Shown: in pieces, positions 1 through 10,092 of the stretch
How the letters are laid out: the number at the start of each line of letters is the position of its first letter
Position numbering within the stretch: the first letter of the stretch is position 1
Notes under the pieces: generated by a model
Told to the model about the DNA's origin: nothing
The model's database searches: none
What the model saw: the letters and a program-made list of their open reading frames with translations, nothing else
NCBI RefSeq assembly: GCF_024699985.1
Contig: NZ_JAJONA010000001.1
Location: 4,594,501-4,658,500 of the forward strand
Length of the DNA: 64,000 nt
Direction of reading: 5' to 3'
From: Phenylobacterium sp. J367
GTDB taxonomy: Bacteria > Pseudomonadota > Alphaproteobacteria > Caulobacterales > Caulobacteraceae
Program-made: the position numbers and the translations under genes

Positions 1-407
1 TGGCTGGCCAGCATCCGGTTGGTCCGGCCCATGACCGCGTTCTGCTCGTGGATCACCGTCGGGCGACGGTCGAGGATGGCGGCGACCAGGGCGGGCGCCG
101 ACGGATAGCCGCCGAAGCCGACGACCACGGCGGGATCGAGCTTGCGGAACTCGCGGCGGGCCTTCAGGGCGCCGCCGAGCACGGCGAAGCCGGCGCGGGC
201 CATGCCGATCGGGTCGCCCGGCTTGTAGGTGGCGGCCGAGAGGCCGATGCGCTGTTCGGCGGGGAAGTCCTGCGCCAGGCCCGCCACGCGTTCGTCGGAG
301 GCCAGCACGATGCGCCAGCCGCGCGCGATCAGCGTCTCGGCGAGCGCCTGGGCGGGAAACAGGTGACCGCCGGTGCCCCCGGCGGCGACGACCGCGAGCT
401 TATTCAT
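1..407 (-). CDS. murG: MurG, lipid II-forming N-acetylglucosaminyltransferase (partial)
   Basis: First 135 codons of the transferase that adds GlcNAc to lipid I, making lipid II at the cytoplasmic face of the inner membrane. The glycine-rich loop GGTGGH (residues 10-15), the GFGGYPS segment and HEQNAVMGRTNR are MurG signatures. The ATG at 407 lies 13 bp after the ftsW stop, so it is co-transcribed with the division cluster. The gene runs off the left edge; complete MurG has about 360 residues, so the UDP-GlcNAc-binding C-terminal domain is not visible. Confidence 0.96.
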   Translation of the reverse strand, partial: MNKLAVVAAGGTGGHLFPAQALAETLIARGWRIVLASDERVAGLAQDFPAEQRIGLSAATYKPGDPIGMARAGFAVLGGALKARREFRKLDPAVVVGFGGYPSAPALVAAILDRRPTVIHEQNAVMGRTNRMLAS

Positions 408-420
408 GATGCCGAGGCCA

Positions 421-1593
421 CTAAGCGAACGCGCCGGCCTTGGCGAGCCCTTCGTTGGCCAGGTAGGCCCCGGGACGACGGCGGGTGAGCGCCAGGGCCA
501 GGCCCAGCGTCAGCCCCATGGCGATCATGGACGAGCCGCCGTAGCTGATGAACGGCAGGGTCATGCCCTTGGTCGGGATCAGGTTGAGGTTCACCGCCAC
601 ATTGATGAAGGCCTGCTGGCCGACCAGCACGAAGAGGCCGGCGGCGGCCACCTGCTCGAAGGGGTCGGAGAGCTTCATGGCCCGGTAGAGGCCGCGGATC
701 ACGATGAAGGCGAAGAGGCTGATCAGCAGCAGGGAGAAGATGAGGCCGTACTCCTCGGCGCCCACCGAATAGATGAAGTCGGTGTGCAGGTCGGGCACAT
801 GGCGCTTCATGACGCCCTCCCCCGGCCCGCGGCCGAAGAAGCCGCCGGCGGCGATGGCCTCGGCGGCGCGGTCGACCTGGTGGGTGTCGGCCTTGTCGGG
901 GCTGAGGAAGCGGTCGACGCGGCTCGCCACGTGGGGGAACAGGAAGTAGGTCGAACTGAGCCCCGCGATCGCGGTCGCGCCCAGCAGCATCACCCAGGAG
1001 AGCGGCACGCCGGCCATCCAGAAGGCGGCGCCGAAGGCCACCGTGATCAGCACCGTCTGGCCGACGTCCGGCTGGATCAGCAGCAGGGCGACCGAGATGA
1101 AGTAGAGGCCGAAGGCGATGGAGACGCCCGGCACCCCCTGCCCCTTCTGGCCCTCGGCGAACATCCAGGCGACGAGGATGATCAGCGCCGGCTTCATGTA
1201 CTCCGACGGCTGGAAGGTGAAGCCGCCGAACTCCAGCCAGCGGGTCGCCCCCTTGGCGTTGTGGCCGATGAACGGCAGGGCGATCATCACCGCGATGGCC
1301 GCCAGCCAGATGAAGAAGGCGGCCCTGCGGACCCCCTTCACGTCGAGCATGGAGGCGGCGATCAGGACGACGGCCGAGGCGCCGGCGAAGACGCACTGGC
1401 GCACCGCGAAGTGGAACGGGTCGCCGAGGTTCATCCGCACGGCCGCCGCCGGGCTGGCGGCGAACGACATCAGGACGCCGATGAAGATCAGCAGGCCGAC
1501 GACGCCCAGCATCCAGCGGTCCACCGTCCACCACCAGACACCGATCGGCGTGCGGTCGGAGCGGGCGAAGGCGTGGGCCTGGGAGGGCGTCAT
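421..1593 (-). CDS. ftsW: FtsW, SEDS-family septal peptidoglycan polymerase
   Basis: Polytopic membrane protein of 390 residues that polymerises lipid II at the septum together with FtsI. Many hydrophobic segments, GHNAKGATRW near the middle of the N-terminal half, FQPSEYMKP, and the C-terminal LNLIPTKGMTLPFISYGG are typical of FtsW/RodA SEDS proteins. The ATG at 1593 overlaps the expected murD stop as ATGA, the usual coupled arrangement. In the raw sequence the murD frame reads straight into ftsW and suggests a fusion; this is only because an extra base near 1647 removes the murD stop from frame. Confidence 0.96.
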   Translation of the reverse strand: MTPSQAHAFARSDRTPIGVWWWTVDRWMLGVVGLLIFIGVLMSFAASPAAAVRMNLGDPFHFAVRQCVFAGASAVVLIAASMLDVKGVRRAAFFIWLAAIAVMIALPFIGHNAKGATRWLEFGGFTFQPSEYMKPALIILVAWMFAEGQKGQGVPGVSIAFGLYFISVALLLIQPDVGQTVLITVAFGAAFWMAGVPLSWVMLLGATAIAGLSSTYFLFPHVASRVDRFLSPDKADTHQVDRAAEAIAAGGFFGRGPGEGVMKRHVPDLHTDFIYSVGAEEYGLIFSLLLISLFAFIVIRGLYRAMKLSDPFEQVAAAGLFVLVGQQAFINVAVNLNLIPTKGMTLPFISYGGSSMIAMGLTLGLALALTRRRPGAYLANEGLAKAGAFA

Positions 1594-3007
1594 GCGGCGC
1601 CCTTGTTGGCGGCGGCGGGGTTCTGCAGGCCGGCGACGGCGGCGCGGGAAGGCCTCGCCGCGGTCCTCGAAGTCCTTGAACTGGTCGAAGGAGGCGGCGG
1701 CCGGCGACAGCAGGACGATGGCGTCCTGGCCCGAGGCGGCGGCGTCGGCGTAGGCGGCCTGGACGGCGGCGGCCATCGTCCCGCACGCCTGGACCTCGGC
1801 CTTGCCCTTGAGGGTGTCGGCGAAGAGCGGCGCGCCCTCGCCGATCAGATAGGCCTTCTGGATGCGCGGGAAGAGGTCGGCGAGCGCCTCGATGCCGCCG
1901 GTCTTCGGCTGGCCGCCGGCGATCCAGTAGACCTTCGGATAGCTCGACAGGGCCTGGCGGGCGGCGTCTGTGTTGGTGGCCTTGCTGTCGTTGACGAAGC
2001 GGACCCGGCCGATGGCGCCGACCGTCTCCATCCGGTGGGCGAGGCCCGGGAAGCTCATCAGGTGCTCGGCCGCCTCTTCCGGCGGGATGCCAAGGCCCTT
2101 GGCGGCGGCGTAGGCGGCGGCCGCGTTCTGCCAGTTGTGCCGGCCCGGCAGCGAGCGGGCGCGGGTCAGGTCGGCGACCTCGACGGCGCGCTCGCCGGTG
2201 GCGTCGTAGAGCATGCCCTGCAGGGCGTAGACCCCGCGGCCCATGGCCTTGGACGCCGAGACCGGCACGATGGTCCGGCGGTTGGCGGCGGTGATCTCGG
2301 TGCAGATGCGCGCGCCCCAGGGATCGTCCACGCCGATGACGGCGGTGTCGCCCTTGCCCTGGTTGGCGAGGATGCGGCGCTTGGCGGCGACATAGCCCTC
2401 CATGCCGCCGTGCCGGTCCAGGTGGTCGGGGCTGACGTTCAGGATGATCGCCACGTCCGGGTGCAGGCTGGACGTCAGGTCGAGCTGGTAGGAGCTGAGC
2501 TCGAGCACATAGACGGCGCCGCCGTGCATGTCGTCGAGGCCCAGCACGCCCACGCCGATGTTGCCGCCCATGCGGGTGTCGCGCCCGGCCTGGGCGCAGA
2601 TGTGGGCGATCAGGGCGGTGGTCGTCGACTTGCCGTTGGTGCCGGTGATGGCGACGATCTTCGGCCGCTTGTGCTCGGGCGCGGCGTTGACGGTGCGGGC
2701 GAAGAGCTCGATGTCGCCGAGGATCTCGACGCCCGCCTCGCGGGCGCGCTCGACGGTCCAGTGCGGGGCGGGGTGGGTCAGCGGCACGCCCGGCGACAGC
2801 ATGAGCGCGGCGAAGGCGCTCCAGTCGGCGGTGGTCAGGTCGGTGAGCTCGAAGCCCTCGGCCTGGGCCGCGGCGCGGGTCGCGGGCTGGTCGTCCCACA
2901 GCGCCACCTGGCCGCCGGCCGATGAGGGCGCGCGCGGCGGCGAGGCCGGTCCGGGCTAGGCCGAACACCGCCACCGTCTTCCCCTCGAAGCCGCGGACCG
3001 GGATCAT
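1590..3007 (-). CDS. murD: MurD, UDP-MurNAc-L-alanine:D-glutamate ligase (two frameshifts)
   Basis: Cytoplasmic ATP-dependent ligase adding D-Glu to UDP-MurNAc-L-Ala. The N-terminus (KTVAVFGLARTGLAAARAL) is the Rossmann part, ITGTNGKSTTTALI is the Mur ligase P-loop, and HRMETVG, FVNDSKATNTDA and WIAGGQPKTGG are conserved MurD segments. The reading frame is broken twice: an extra G near 2919-2921 (after the RALI segment) and an extra C near 1646-1648 (GEAF then shifted). Removing both gives 471 residues, normal for MurD, ending in TGA that overlaps the ftsW ATG. Because the gene is essential and the cluster otherwise intact, sequencing error is more likely than inactivation. Confidence 0.93.
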
Positions 3008-3026
3008 GGCTGGCGCGATCCCTCCC

Positions 3027-4136
3027 CTACCTGAGCTTCAGGGTGGCGAGGCCGACGAGGGCCAGCATCACCGCGACGATCCAGAAGCGGATCACCACGG
3101 TCGACTCCGACCAGCCGAGCTTCTCGAAGTGGTGGTGCACCGGCGCCATGCGGAAGACGCGCTTGCCGGTCAGCTTGAAGGACGCGACCTGGATCATCAC
3201 CGACAGCGTCTCGGCCACGAACAGGCCGCCGATGACCGCCAGGATGATCTCGTGCCGGGTGGCCACCGCGATGGTGCCGACCGCGCCGCCGAGCGCCAGG
3301 GAGCCGGTGTCGCCCATGAAGATCTTGGCCGGCGGCGCGTTGTACCAGAGGAAGCCCAGGCCCGCGCCGATCAGCGCCCCGCAGAACACCGCGATCTCCC
3401 CCACGCCCGGGACGAAGTGGAGCTGCAGGTAGTTCGAGAAGACGAAGTTGCCGACGATGTAGGCGATCAGGCCGTAGGCGGCGGCGGCGATCATCACCGG
3501 CACCGTGGCCAGGCCGTCCAGGCCGTCGGTGAAGTTCACGGCGTTGGCCGCGCCGACGATGATGAAGGCGCCGAACAGCAGATAGGCCCAGCCGAGGTTG
3601 AGGTAGGCCTGCTTGAAGATCGGGAAGGTGACGGACGTCAGCAGGTCCGGGCTTTCCGGCGGTCGGGCCGCGAAGAGGATGATGATGGCCACCGCCGCCA
3701 TGGCGATCAGCGCCTCCAGCAGGAGGCGGACGCGGCCGGAGACGCCCTCGGTGGTCTGCTTGGTGACCTTGGCGTAGTCGTCCATGAAGCCGAGCGCGCC
3801 GTAGCCCGCGGTGACGATGACGACGGCCCAGATGTAGGGGTTCGACAGGTCGCCCCAGAGCAGGGTCCCGCCCAGCAGGCCGGCCAGGATCATCACCCCG
3901 CCCATGGTGGGCGTGCCGGCCTTCTCGACGATGTGGCGCTCGATGCCTTCCTTGCGGATCGGCTGGCCCTTGCCCTGCTTGGCCTGCATCCAGCGGATGA
4001 AGCGCGAGCCCATCAGGACGACGATGAACTGGGCGGTGAAGATCGCCAGGCCCGTGCGGGTGGTCTGGTACTTCAGGATGTTGAGGCCCGGGATGTAACC
4101 GCCGGCGGCCAGAAGCTCGTAGAGCCAGTAGATCAT
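3027..4136 (-). CDS. mraY: MraY, phospho-MurNAc-pentapeptide translocase
   Basis: Integral membrane enzyme making lipid I from UDP-MurNAc-pentapeptide and undecaprenyl phosphate. All family landmarks are present in 369 residues: GTPTMGG (74-80), the FMDDYAK aspartate pair (119-120), NAVNFTDGLDGLA (198-210), GDTGS (275-279) and the APVHHHFEKLGW histidine loop (331-342). About ten hydrophobic segments separate them. The reading frame is uninterrupted. The start overlaps the murF stop by ATGA (4133-4136) and the gene ends 19 bp before the murD start. Confidence 0.98.
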   Translation of the reverse strand: MIYWLYELLAAGGYIPGLNILKYQTTRTGLAIFTAQFIVVLMGSRFIRWMQAKQGKGQPIRKEGIERHIVEKAGTPTMGGVMILAGLLGGTLLWGDLSNPYIWAVVIVTAGYGALGFMDDYAKVTKQTTEGVSGRVRLLLEALIAMAAVAIIILFAARPPESPDLLTSVTFPIFKQAYLNLGWAYLLFGAFIIVGAANAVNFTDGLDGLATVPVMIAAAAYGLIAYIVGNFVFSNYLQLHFVPGVGEIAVFCGALIGAGLGFLWYNAPPAKIFMGDTGSLALGGAVGTIAVATRHEIILAVIGGLFVAETLSVMIQVASFKLTGKRVFRMAPVHHHFEKLGWSESTVVIRFWIVAVMLALVGLATLKLR

Positions 4137-5530
4137 GCGCCGCCCTCCTCACCCGCGGAGTCGAGCGCGCGCAGGGCCTGCGCGATCACGCCGGCCTTGG
4201 ACCCGTTCGACCCCTTCACCATCACCAGATCGCCGGGCTCTACGGCCTGGACGATCCGCGGCGCGAGTTCCGCCGCGCTTTCGGCGTACGCGCCCCGGCG
4301 AGTCGGCGGAAGGGCGTCCCAGAGGCTTTTCATCAAAGGTCCGGCGCAGAACACGAGGTCGATTTGCGCACGATCGAGGGGTTCCGCGAGGGCGGCGTGG
4401 AAGGCCGGGGCCTCGCCGCCGAGCTCCAGCATGTCGGTCAGCGCGACGATGCGCCGCCCCTCCACGGACCGGGCGCCGAGGGTGCGGATCGCCGAGGCCA
4501 TGGAGACCGGATTGGCGTTGTAGCTCTCGTCGATCAGGGTGGCGGTCCCGCCCTTCAGCCGGAGGAGGTATTCGGCGCCGCGGCCCTCCAGCGGCTCGAA
4601 GGATCCCAGGGCCGCCAGGCTGTCGCCGAGGTCGACGTCGAGGGCCTCCAGCATCAGCAGGACGGCCATGCTGTTCAGCCCCCAGTGGAAGCCGGTCTGC
4701 AGGATCGGGAAGTCCAGCGCCTTGCCGTGCAGCCGGGCCTGGACGACGGCGTGGCCGCCGGCCCCCTGGAAGTCGATCAGCCGGGCGTCGCAGCCCTCGC
4801 CCGTGCCGAAGGTGCGGATGGTCGCGCCGACCTTTTCCGCTTCCGTCTTCAGCAGGTCGAACCAGACGTTGTCGGCGTTCAGCACGGCGACGCCGCCGGG
4901 CGCCAGGCCCTCGAAGATCTCGGCCTTGGCGCGGGCGACGCCCGCCTCGCCGTCCGGGAAGTTCTCCACGTGGACAGGGCCGACGGTGGTGATCACCGCG
5001 GCGTGCGGACGGACGAACTTCGCCAGCGGCCGGATCTCGTCGGCGTGGTTCATGCCGACCTCGAACACCGCCCGCTCGGCATCGCGCGGCATCCGGGCGA
5101 GCGTCAGCGGCACGCCGATGTGGTTGTTGTAGCTCTTCACCGACGAGTGCGCCCGGCCGGCCAGGCGCAGGCCCGCCATGATCGCCTGGGTGACGCTGGT
5201 CTTGCCGACCGAGCCGGTGACGGCCCCGCGCCGGACCTGCGGCGCGCGCTCGCGGGCGGCGACGCCGAGCTTCTCGAGGGCGGCGAAGGTGTCCTCGACC
5301 ATCACCGCCGGGGCCTCCACCGGCTGCGAGGCGAGCACGCCGGCCGCGCCTTTGGACCGGGCCTGGGCGACGAACTCGTGGCCGTCGCGGACGCCGCCCA
5401 GGGCGACGAACAGGTCGCCCGGCTCGATCGTGCGGGTGTCGATGGAGACGCCGACCGCCTGGAAGCCGCCCGCCACCTTTCCGCCCGTCGCGGCCGCGAT
5501 CTCCTCAGCGGTCCAGAGCGGGTCAGCCAT
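4133..5530 (-). CDS. murF: MurF, UDP-MurNAc-tripeptide D-alanyl-D-alanine ligase
   Basis: Cytoplasmic ATP-dependent ligase adding D-Ala-D-Ala to complete the UDP-MurNAc-pentapeptide, the MraY substrate. The N-terminal domain carries SIDTRTIEPGDLFVAL (about 29-44), the ATP-binding loop is GSVGKTS (106-112), followed by KSYNNHIGVPLTL and FEVGMNH, and the C-terminal domain has DESYNANPVSM. Length 465 residues is normal and the frame is intact. The start overlaps the corrected murE stop by 8 bp and the end overlaps the mraY start, so translation is probably coupled. Confidence 0.97.
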   Translation of the reverse strand: MADPLWTAEEIAAATGGKVAGGFQAVGVSIDTRTIEPGDLFVALGGVRDGHEFVAQARSKGAAGVLASQPVEAPAVMVEDTFAALEKLGVAARERAPQVRRGAVTGSVGKTSVTQAIMAGLRLAGRAHSSVKSYNNHIGVPLTLARMPRDAERAVFEVGMNHADEIRPLAKFVRPHAAVITTVGPVHVENFPDGEAGVARAKAEIFEGLAPGGVAVLNADNVWFDLLKTEAEKVGATIRTFGTGEGCDARLIDFQGAGGHAVVQARLHGKALDFPILQTGFHWGLNSMAVLLMLEALDVDLGDSLAALGSFEPLEGRGAEYLLRLKGGTATLIDESYNANPVSMASAIRTLGARSVEGRRIVALTDMLELGGEAPAFHAALAEPLDRAQIDLVFCAGPLMKSLWDALPPTRRGAYAESAAELAPRIVQAVEPGDLVMVKGSNGSKAGVIAQALRALDSAGEEGGA

Positions 5531-6985
5531 GGAGGGCGGCCCGGGTCTCGGTGACGTCGTCGAAGGGATGGGTGACGCCGGCGATGGTCTGGCCCCTGCT
5601 CGTGGCCCTTGCCGGCGACGACCAGGATGTCGCCCTCGGAAAGCATGGCGGCGGCGGCGCGGATCGCGGCGCGGCGGTCGCCGACGTCCTTCGCGCCGCG
5701 TCCTTTGCTTGAAGAATGGGCGCCTTCCAGCACCTCGGCGCGGATCGCAGCGGGGTCCTCGGAGCGGGGGTTGTCGTCGGTGACGATGGCCACGTCGGCC
5801 AGCTCGGCGGCGATGCGGCCCATGATCGGGCGCTTCGTCCGGTCCCGGTCGCCGCCGGCCCCGAACACCACGATCAGCCTGCCGGTGACGTGCGGGCGGA
5901 GCGCCTTCAGCACGGTCTCCAGGCCGTCGGGGGTGTGGGCGTAGTCAACGTAGGCCTCGCCGCCGTTCGGACCGTGGCCGACGCGCTGCAGGCGGCCCGG
6001 CGCGCCCTCCAGCGCCTCCAGGCCGGCGAACACCTCGGCGTGGGTCAGGCCGGCGGCCAGGCAGAGGCCCGCGGCGACGAGCGCGTTGGAGGCCTGAAAG
6101 CCCCCGGCCAGCGGCAGGGTCACGGTGTAGGTCCGGCCCTCGGCGAGGATCTCCAGCCGCTGGCCTTCGGGCAGCAGGGTGCGGGAGACGAGCTTCAGCC
6201 CCTGCCCCGCCTCGCCGACGGTGAACACCGTCTGGCCCGCGCAGGCCGCGGCGGCGGCGAAGGCCGGGAAGTCGTCCGGAGTCGGCGTTCAGCACGGCGA
6301 TGCCGCCGCGCGGCAGCAGGGTGTCGAACAGGCGCAGCTTGGCCGCCCGGTAGGCCTCCATGCTGCCGTGGTAGTCCAGGTGGTCCTGGGTGAAGTTGAG
6401 GTAGCCCGCCGCCGCAAGGCGCACGCCGTCCAGCCGGCGCTGGTCGACGCCGTGCGACGAGGCTTCCATGGCGAAGTGGGTGACGCCCATCTCGGTGATC
6501 TTCGCCAGCAGTTCGGCGACGTCGGCGGCGTCGGGCGTGGTCAGGCCGGGCGGGGTGATCTGGTCGTTGCGGCCGTCGGGATGGCTGACGGTGACGCCCA
6601 GGGTGCCCATGCTGGCCGAGGTGCGCCCGGCGTGGGCGAAGATCTGGCGGCAGAAGTTGGCGACGCTGGTCTTGCCGTTGGTGCCGGTGACCGCGACGCA
6701 GGTGGCCGGCTGGGCGCCCCAGAAGTGCGAGGCGGCGAGCGCATAGGACCGGCGCGGGTCCGGCGTCACGACGGTCGGCGCGGAGAGGTCGAGGTCGCGC
6801 TCGGCGATCACCGCCGCGGCGCCGGCGGCCACGGCCTGGGCGGCGAAGGACGCGCCGTCGGCCTTGGAGCCCGGCAGGGCGGCGAACAGGAAGCCCTGTT
6901 CCACCTTGCGGCTGTCGGCGGTGACGCCGGTGATCTCCGGATCGTCGGCGAAACCGCGGCGCAGGAGTTCGGACAGGCGGGGCAT
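5523..6985 (-). CDS. murE: MurE, UDP-MurNAc-dipeptide:meso-diaminopimelate ligase (two frameshifts)
   Basis: Adds the third stem-peptide residue. TADSRKV, the P-loop TGTNGKTS (100-107), MEASSHG and NFTQDHLDYHG are MurE segments, and the DNPR motif in TDDNPRSEDP marks the meso-diaminopimelate-adding type of Gram-negative bacteria. The frame breaks at about 6277-6279 (extra G after LNADS) and at about 5589-5593 (extra G after KGHEQG). With both removed the protein is 486 residues, normal length, and stops at 5523 inside the murF start. Its ATG at 6985 shares one base with the ftsI stop (TGATG). Confidence 0.93.
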
Positions 6986-8728
6986 CAGTACTCTCCCGCG
7001 AACGGCGAGGCCGCGCCTTCGGGGACCAGCGAGGCCTTGCGCTGCACGCCCAGGAAGGGGGCGATGCGCGAGATCACCTGGCCGGCCACCGGCGCGGCGA
7101 CCGCGCCGCCGGTGGACAGGCCGAAGCTCTTCGCCGTGCCGCGGGGCTCGTCCATCAGGATCAGCACCATGTAGCGGTCGTCCTCGATGGCCCCTTCCGT
7201 CGGGAAGGCGGCGGCGAAGGACGACACCTGCCGCTGGTGATTATAGCCGCGGATCGCCGGATCGTACTTCTCCCCGGTGCCGGTCTTGCCGCCGACCGAC
7301 AGGCCCGGGACGTTGGCCGACTTGCCCGAGCCGCCGGTGACGTTGGCGCGCATGATCTGCAGCATCTGGGCGGAGGTGCGTTCGCTCATCACCCGGCGGC
7401 CCTCCGGCGCCTGGCCGGGCGGCAGCTTGCGGATGGTCAGCGGCTTCAGCAGGCCGCCGTTCATCAGGGTGTCGTAGGCGATCACCAGGGACAGCGGCGA
7501 GACGTTCATGCCGTGGCCGAACGAGGTGGAGGCCACCGCGTCCTCGTCCCACTTCTTCGGCGTCAGCGGCCGCGCGCTCTCGATCAGCTCGACCTTGGCG
7601 GTGCTGGTGAGGCCGAGGTTGGTGAAGTACTGCGACAGCCGCTGCGGCCCGATGGCCACGGCCAGCTTGGCGGTGCCGATGTTGGAGGAGTGCTGGAACA
7701 CCTCCACCAGGGTCAGGATCTTCCGGGCGGCGTGGAAGTCGTGGATCGTCCGGTAGCCGAGCTTGTAGGGCTCACGGGCGTCGAAGGTGGAGCTGGGCGT
7801 GGCGACGCCGGCGTCGAGGCCGATGGCCACGGTGAACGCCTTGAAGGTCGAGCCCATCTCGAAGACCGACGCTGCGGCGCGGTTCAGCTTGGCGTCGTCG
7901 CTGGCGGCGCCCGGCTTGTTCGGGTCGTAGGTGGGATAGCTGGCCATCCCGAGAATCTCGCCGGTGTGGACATTGGTGACGATGCCGACGGCGCCCTTGG
8001 CGCTGAACTCCCGGGCCGCCGTGTTGAGCTCGTCCTCCAGCGCCGCCTGGACGCGCAGGTCGATGGACAGCGGCACCGTCGCCCCGCGGGCGGCCGCCTG
8101 GCGGATCTCCTCGTTGAGCGCGGCCTCGGCGCCGGTCAGGCCCTCGCCGCCGGTGTCGGCGAAGCCCAGGAGGTGGGCGGCGGTGGAGCCCAGCGGATAG
8201 ACCCGGCGCTCTTCCGGCTCGAAGGAGACGCCGGACAGGCCGAGCTCGTGCACGCGGGCGCGCTGCTCGGGCGTGAGCGCGCCCATCACGAACACCCGGC
8301 GCTCGCCGCGCAGCGCGCGCTCCAGCCGGCGGTGGTCGAGCTCCGGCAGGGTGCGGGCCAGCGCCGCGCGGGTCTCGGCGGTGTCCCAGATCTCGCGCGG
8401 GTCGATGTAGAGGCCGTAGTGCAGGAGGTCGGCGGCCAGCATCTGGCCGTTGCGGTCGGTCAGGTCGGCGCGCGCGGCCCCGGCGATGGGCGCGAGGCCG
8501 TCGGCATGGCGCAGGCCCGAGAACATCGCCGCACGGGTGGCGCCGAACGCCAGCGTCAGGAAGGCGGTGGCGAAGAGCGCCAGGACGAAGAAGATCCGCA
8601 GGCGGGTGTCGTCCTCGGCCCGGCCGGACGCCCGGGCGCGCTCGAAGGCGTGCTCCAGGCCCCACATCCAGCGGGCCAGCCAGCGCGACAGCGGCGCCCC
8701 CGCCCAGGGATTGCAGGCCGAGGCTCAT
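6985..8728 (-). CDS. ftsI: FtsI (PBP3), septal peptidoglycan transpeptidase (frameshift near start)
   Basis: Class B penicillin-binding protein, anchored by one N-terminal membrane segment (RIFFVLALFATAFLTLAF), that cross-links septal peptidoglycan in partnership with FtsW. The transpeptidase motifs are the SxxK box GSTFK, the SSN box in HSSNIG and the KTG box in GGKTGTG. The uninterrupted frame begins at 8667, but an ATG at 8728 overlaps the corrected ftsL stop (ATGA) and becomes in-frame if one C is removed from the C5 run at 8697-8701. That gives about 580 residues and is my preferred start. Confidence 0.94.
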
Positions 8729-9160
8729 TGGCCGGCCTCGGCGGGGGGTCGCGGACACGGCGGGGGCCGCCTCCAGCGCGGCGCCGGTCTCCTCGATCAC
8801 GACGGGCGGCAGGTCGCCGGGCGCGGCGGCGGCCAGCACCACGGGCGGGGCGTTGCGGGCGATGTCGAGCAGGTTCTCGACGGTGGCCTCGCGCTTCACC
8901 GAGACCGGCTTCATCCCGAGATAGGCGGTGGACAGGTGCTCGACCCGAGCCGGCTGCTCCAGGTGGCTGACCTCGGCCTGCAGCAGGCGGATGCGGGCCT
9001 TCTCGGCGCCGATCTGCCGCTCGATGCGGGCGATCTCGGCGCGCTCGCGGCCGGCGACGGTCTTGGCCAGGTAGACGCCCAGGATCAGCGTCACCAGCAG
9101 GCCCAGCGCGACCAGGTCGACCAGGCGGAACCCGCGAACCCTCCGATCGAGCAAGGTCAT
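8725..9160 (-). CDS. ftsL: FtsL-like division protein (frameshift near stop)
   Basis: Small bitopic protein between rsmH and ftsI, the standard ftsL position. It has a short basic N-terminus, one membrane segment (DLVALGLLVTLILGVYLA) and then a coiled-coil-like stretch (ERAEIARIERQIGAEKARIR) typical of FtsL, which pairs with FtsB/FtsQ in the divisome. Sequence conservation of FtsL is low, so the call leans on position and topology. An extra base in the G6 run at 8743-8748 carries the frame past its stop; removing it gives 144 residues ending in TGA overlapping the ftsI ATG. Confidence 0.85.
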
Positions 9161-10092
9161 GCCGCATCTCTCCAGACCGGCGCATCGGTGCGCACGGCCG
9201 CTCTCAACTTCGCCGAACGGGCCCTGGGATTGGCCGCCAGCTCCGCGTCGCCCGGCGCCTTCGCGCCGTTGAACAGGAGCTGGAAGCTCGGGGCGGCGCC
9301 GGCTTCCACCGGCGGCGCGTGGCGCGACCCAGCCGGCGTTCTACCTGCCCGCACCGACAGGAAGCTTTTGACGATTCTATCCTCGAGCGAATGGAACGTG
9401 ACGACGCAGAGGCGACCGCCGGCCTTCAGGGTCTTCTCAGCCGCGACGAGGCCGGCCTCCAGTTCGGACAGCTCCTCGTTCACCGCGATGCGGATCGCCT
9501 GGAACGAGCGGGTGGCGGGGTGCGTCTTGGCGCCCCGGCGGCCGCCCAGCGCCCTCTCGATGAAGTCGGCCAGCTCCAGCGTGCGGGTGAACGGCTGCTC
9601 GGCGCGGCGGCGCGCGATGGCGGCGGCGACCCGGCGGCTCTGCCGCTCCTCGCCGTAGACATAGAGGATGCGCGCCAGCTCGACCGGCTCGGCGGTGTTG
9701 ACCAGGTCGGCGGCGGTCTGGCCGGTATCGCCCATGCGCATGTCGAGCGGCCCGTCGCGCATGAAGGAGAAGCCGCGCTCGGCCTCGTCGAGCTGCATGG
9801 ACGAGACGCCGAGGTCGAGGGCGACGCCGTCGACGCTGGCCTCCCCCAGCACCTCGTCCATCTCGGAGAAGCGGGCCTCGACCAGGCGGAAGCGGTCGGC
9901 GGGCAGGTCGCCGGCGAAGCGGCGGGCGGACGGGTCGCGGTCGAAGGCGACGACGGACGCGCCGGTCGCCAGGATCGCGCGGGTGTAGCCGCCGGCCCCG
10001 AAGGTGCCGTCCACGTGGGTCTCGCCGGCCTTGGGGGCGAGGGCCTCGACCACCTCGTCGCGCAGGACGGAGACGTGCGCAGCCTCGCTCAT
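9157..10092 (-). CDS. rsmH: RsmH (MraW), 16S rRNA m4C1402 methyltransferase
   Basis: SAM-dependent methyltransferase modifying C1402 of 16S rRNA in the ribosomal P site. The first 40 residues contain HVSVLRDEVVEAL and the SAM-binding VDGTFGAGGYTRAIL; later segments include DLGVSSMQLD, RGFSFMRDGPLDMRM and VVTFHSLEDRIVK, all RsmH hallmarks. The frame is intact at 311 residues. It overlaps mraZ upstream and ftsL downstream by 4 bp each (ATGA). Confidence 0.98.
   Translation of the reverse strand: MSEAAHVSVLRDEVVEALAPKAGETHVDGTFGAGGYTRAILATGASVVAFDRDPSARRFAGDLPADRFRLVEARFSEMDEVLGEASVDGVALDLGVSSMQLDEAERGFSFMRDGPLDMRMGDTGQTAADLVNTAEPVELARILYVYGEERQSRRVAAAIARRRAEQPFTRTLELADFIERALGGRRGAKTHPATRSFQAIRIAVNEELSELEAGLVAAEKTLKAGGRLCVVTFHSLEDRIVKSFLSVRAGRTPAGSRHAPPVEAGAAPSFQLLFNGAKAPGDAELAANPRARSAKLRAAVRTDAPVWRDAA

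Noticed and set aside
421..2907. Apparent MurD-FtsW fusion protein
   Set aside because: Produced by an extra base near 1647; removing it restores a murD stop overlapping the ftsW start as ATGA.
373..2925. 850-residue plus-strand open frame opposite murD-ftsW
   Set aside because: Shadow of the genuine minus-strand cluster; its composition (Gly, Arg, His, Gln-rich, no domains) is typical of antisense frames in GC-rich DNA.
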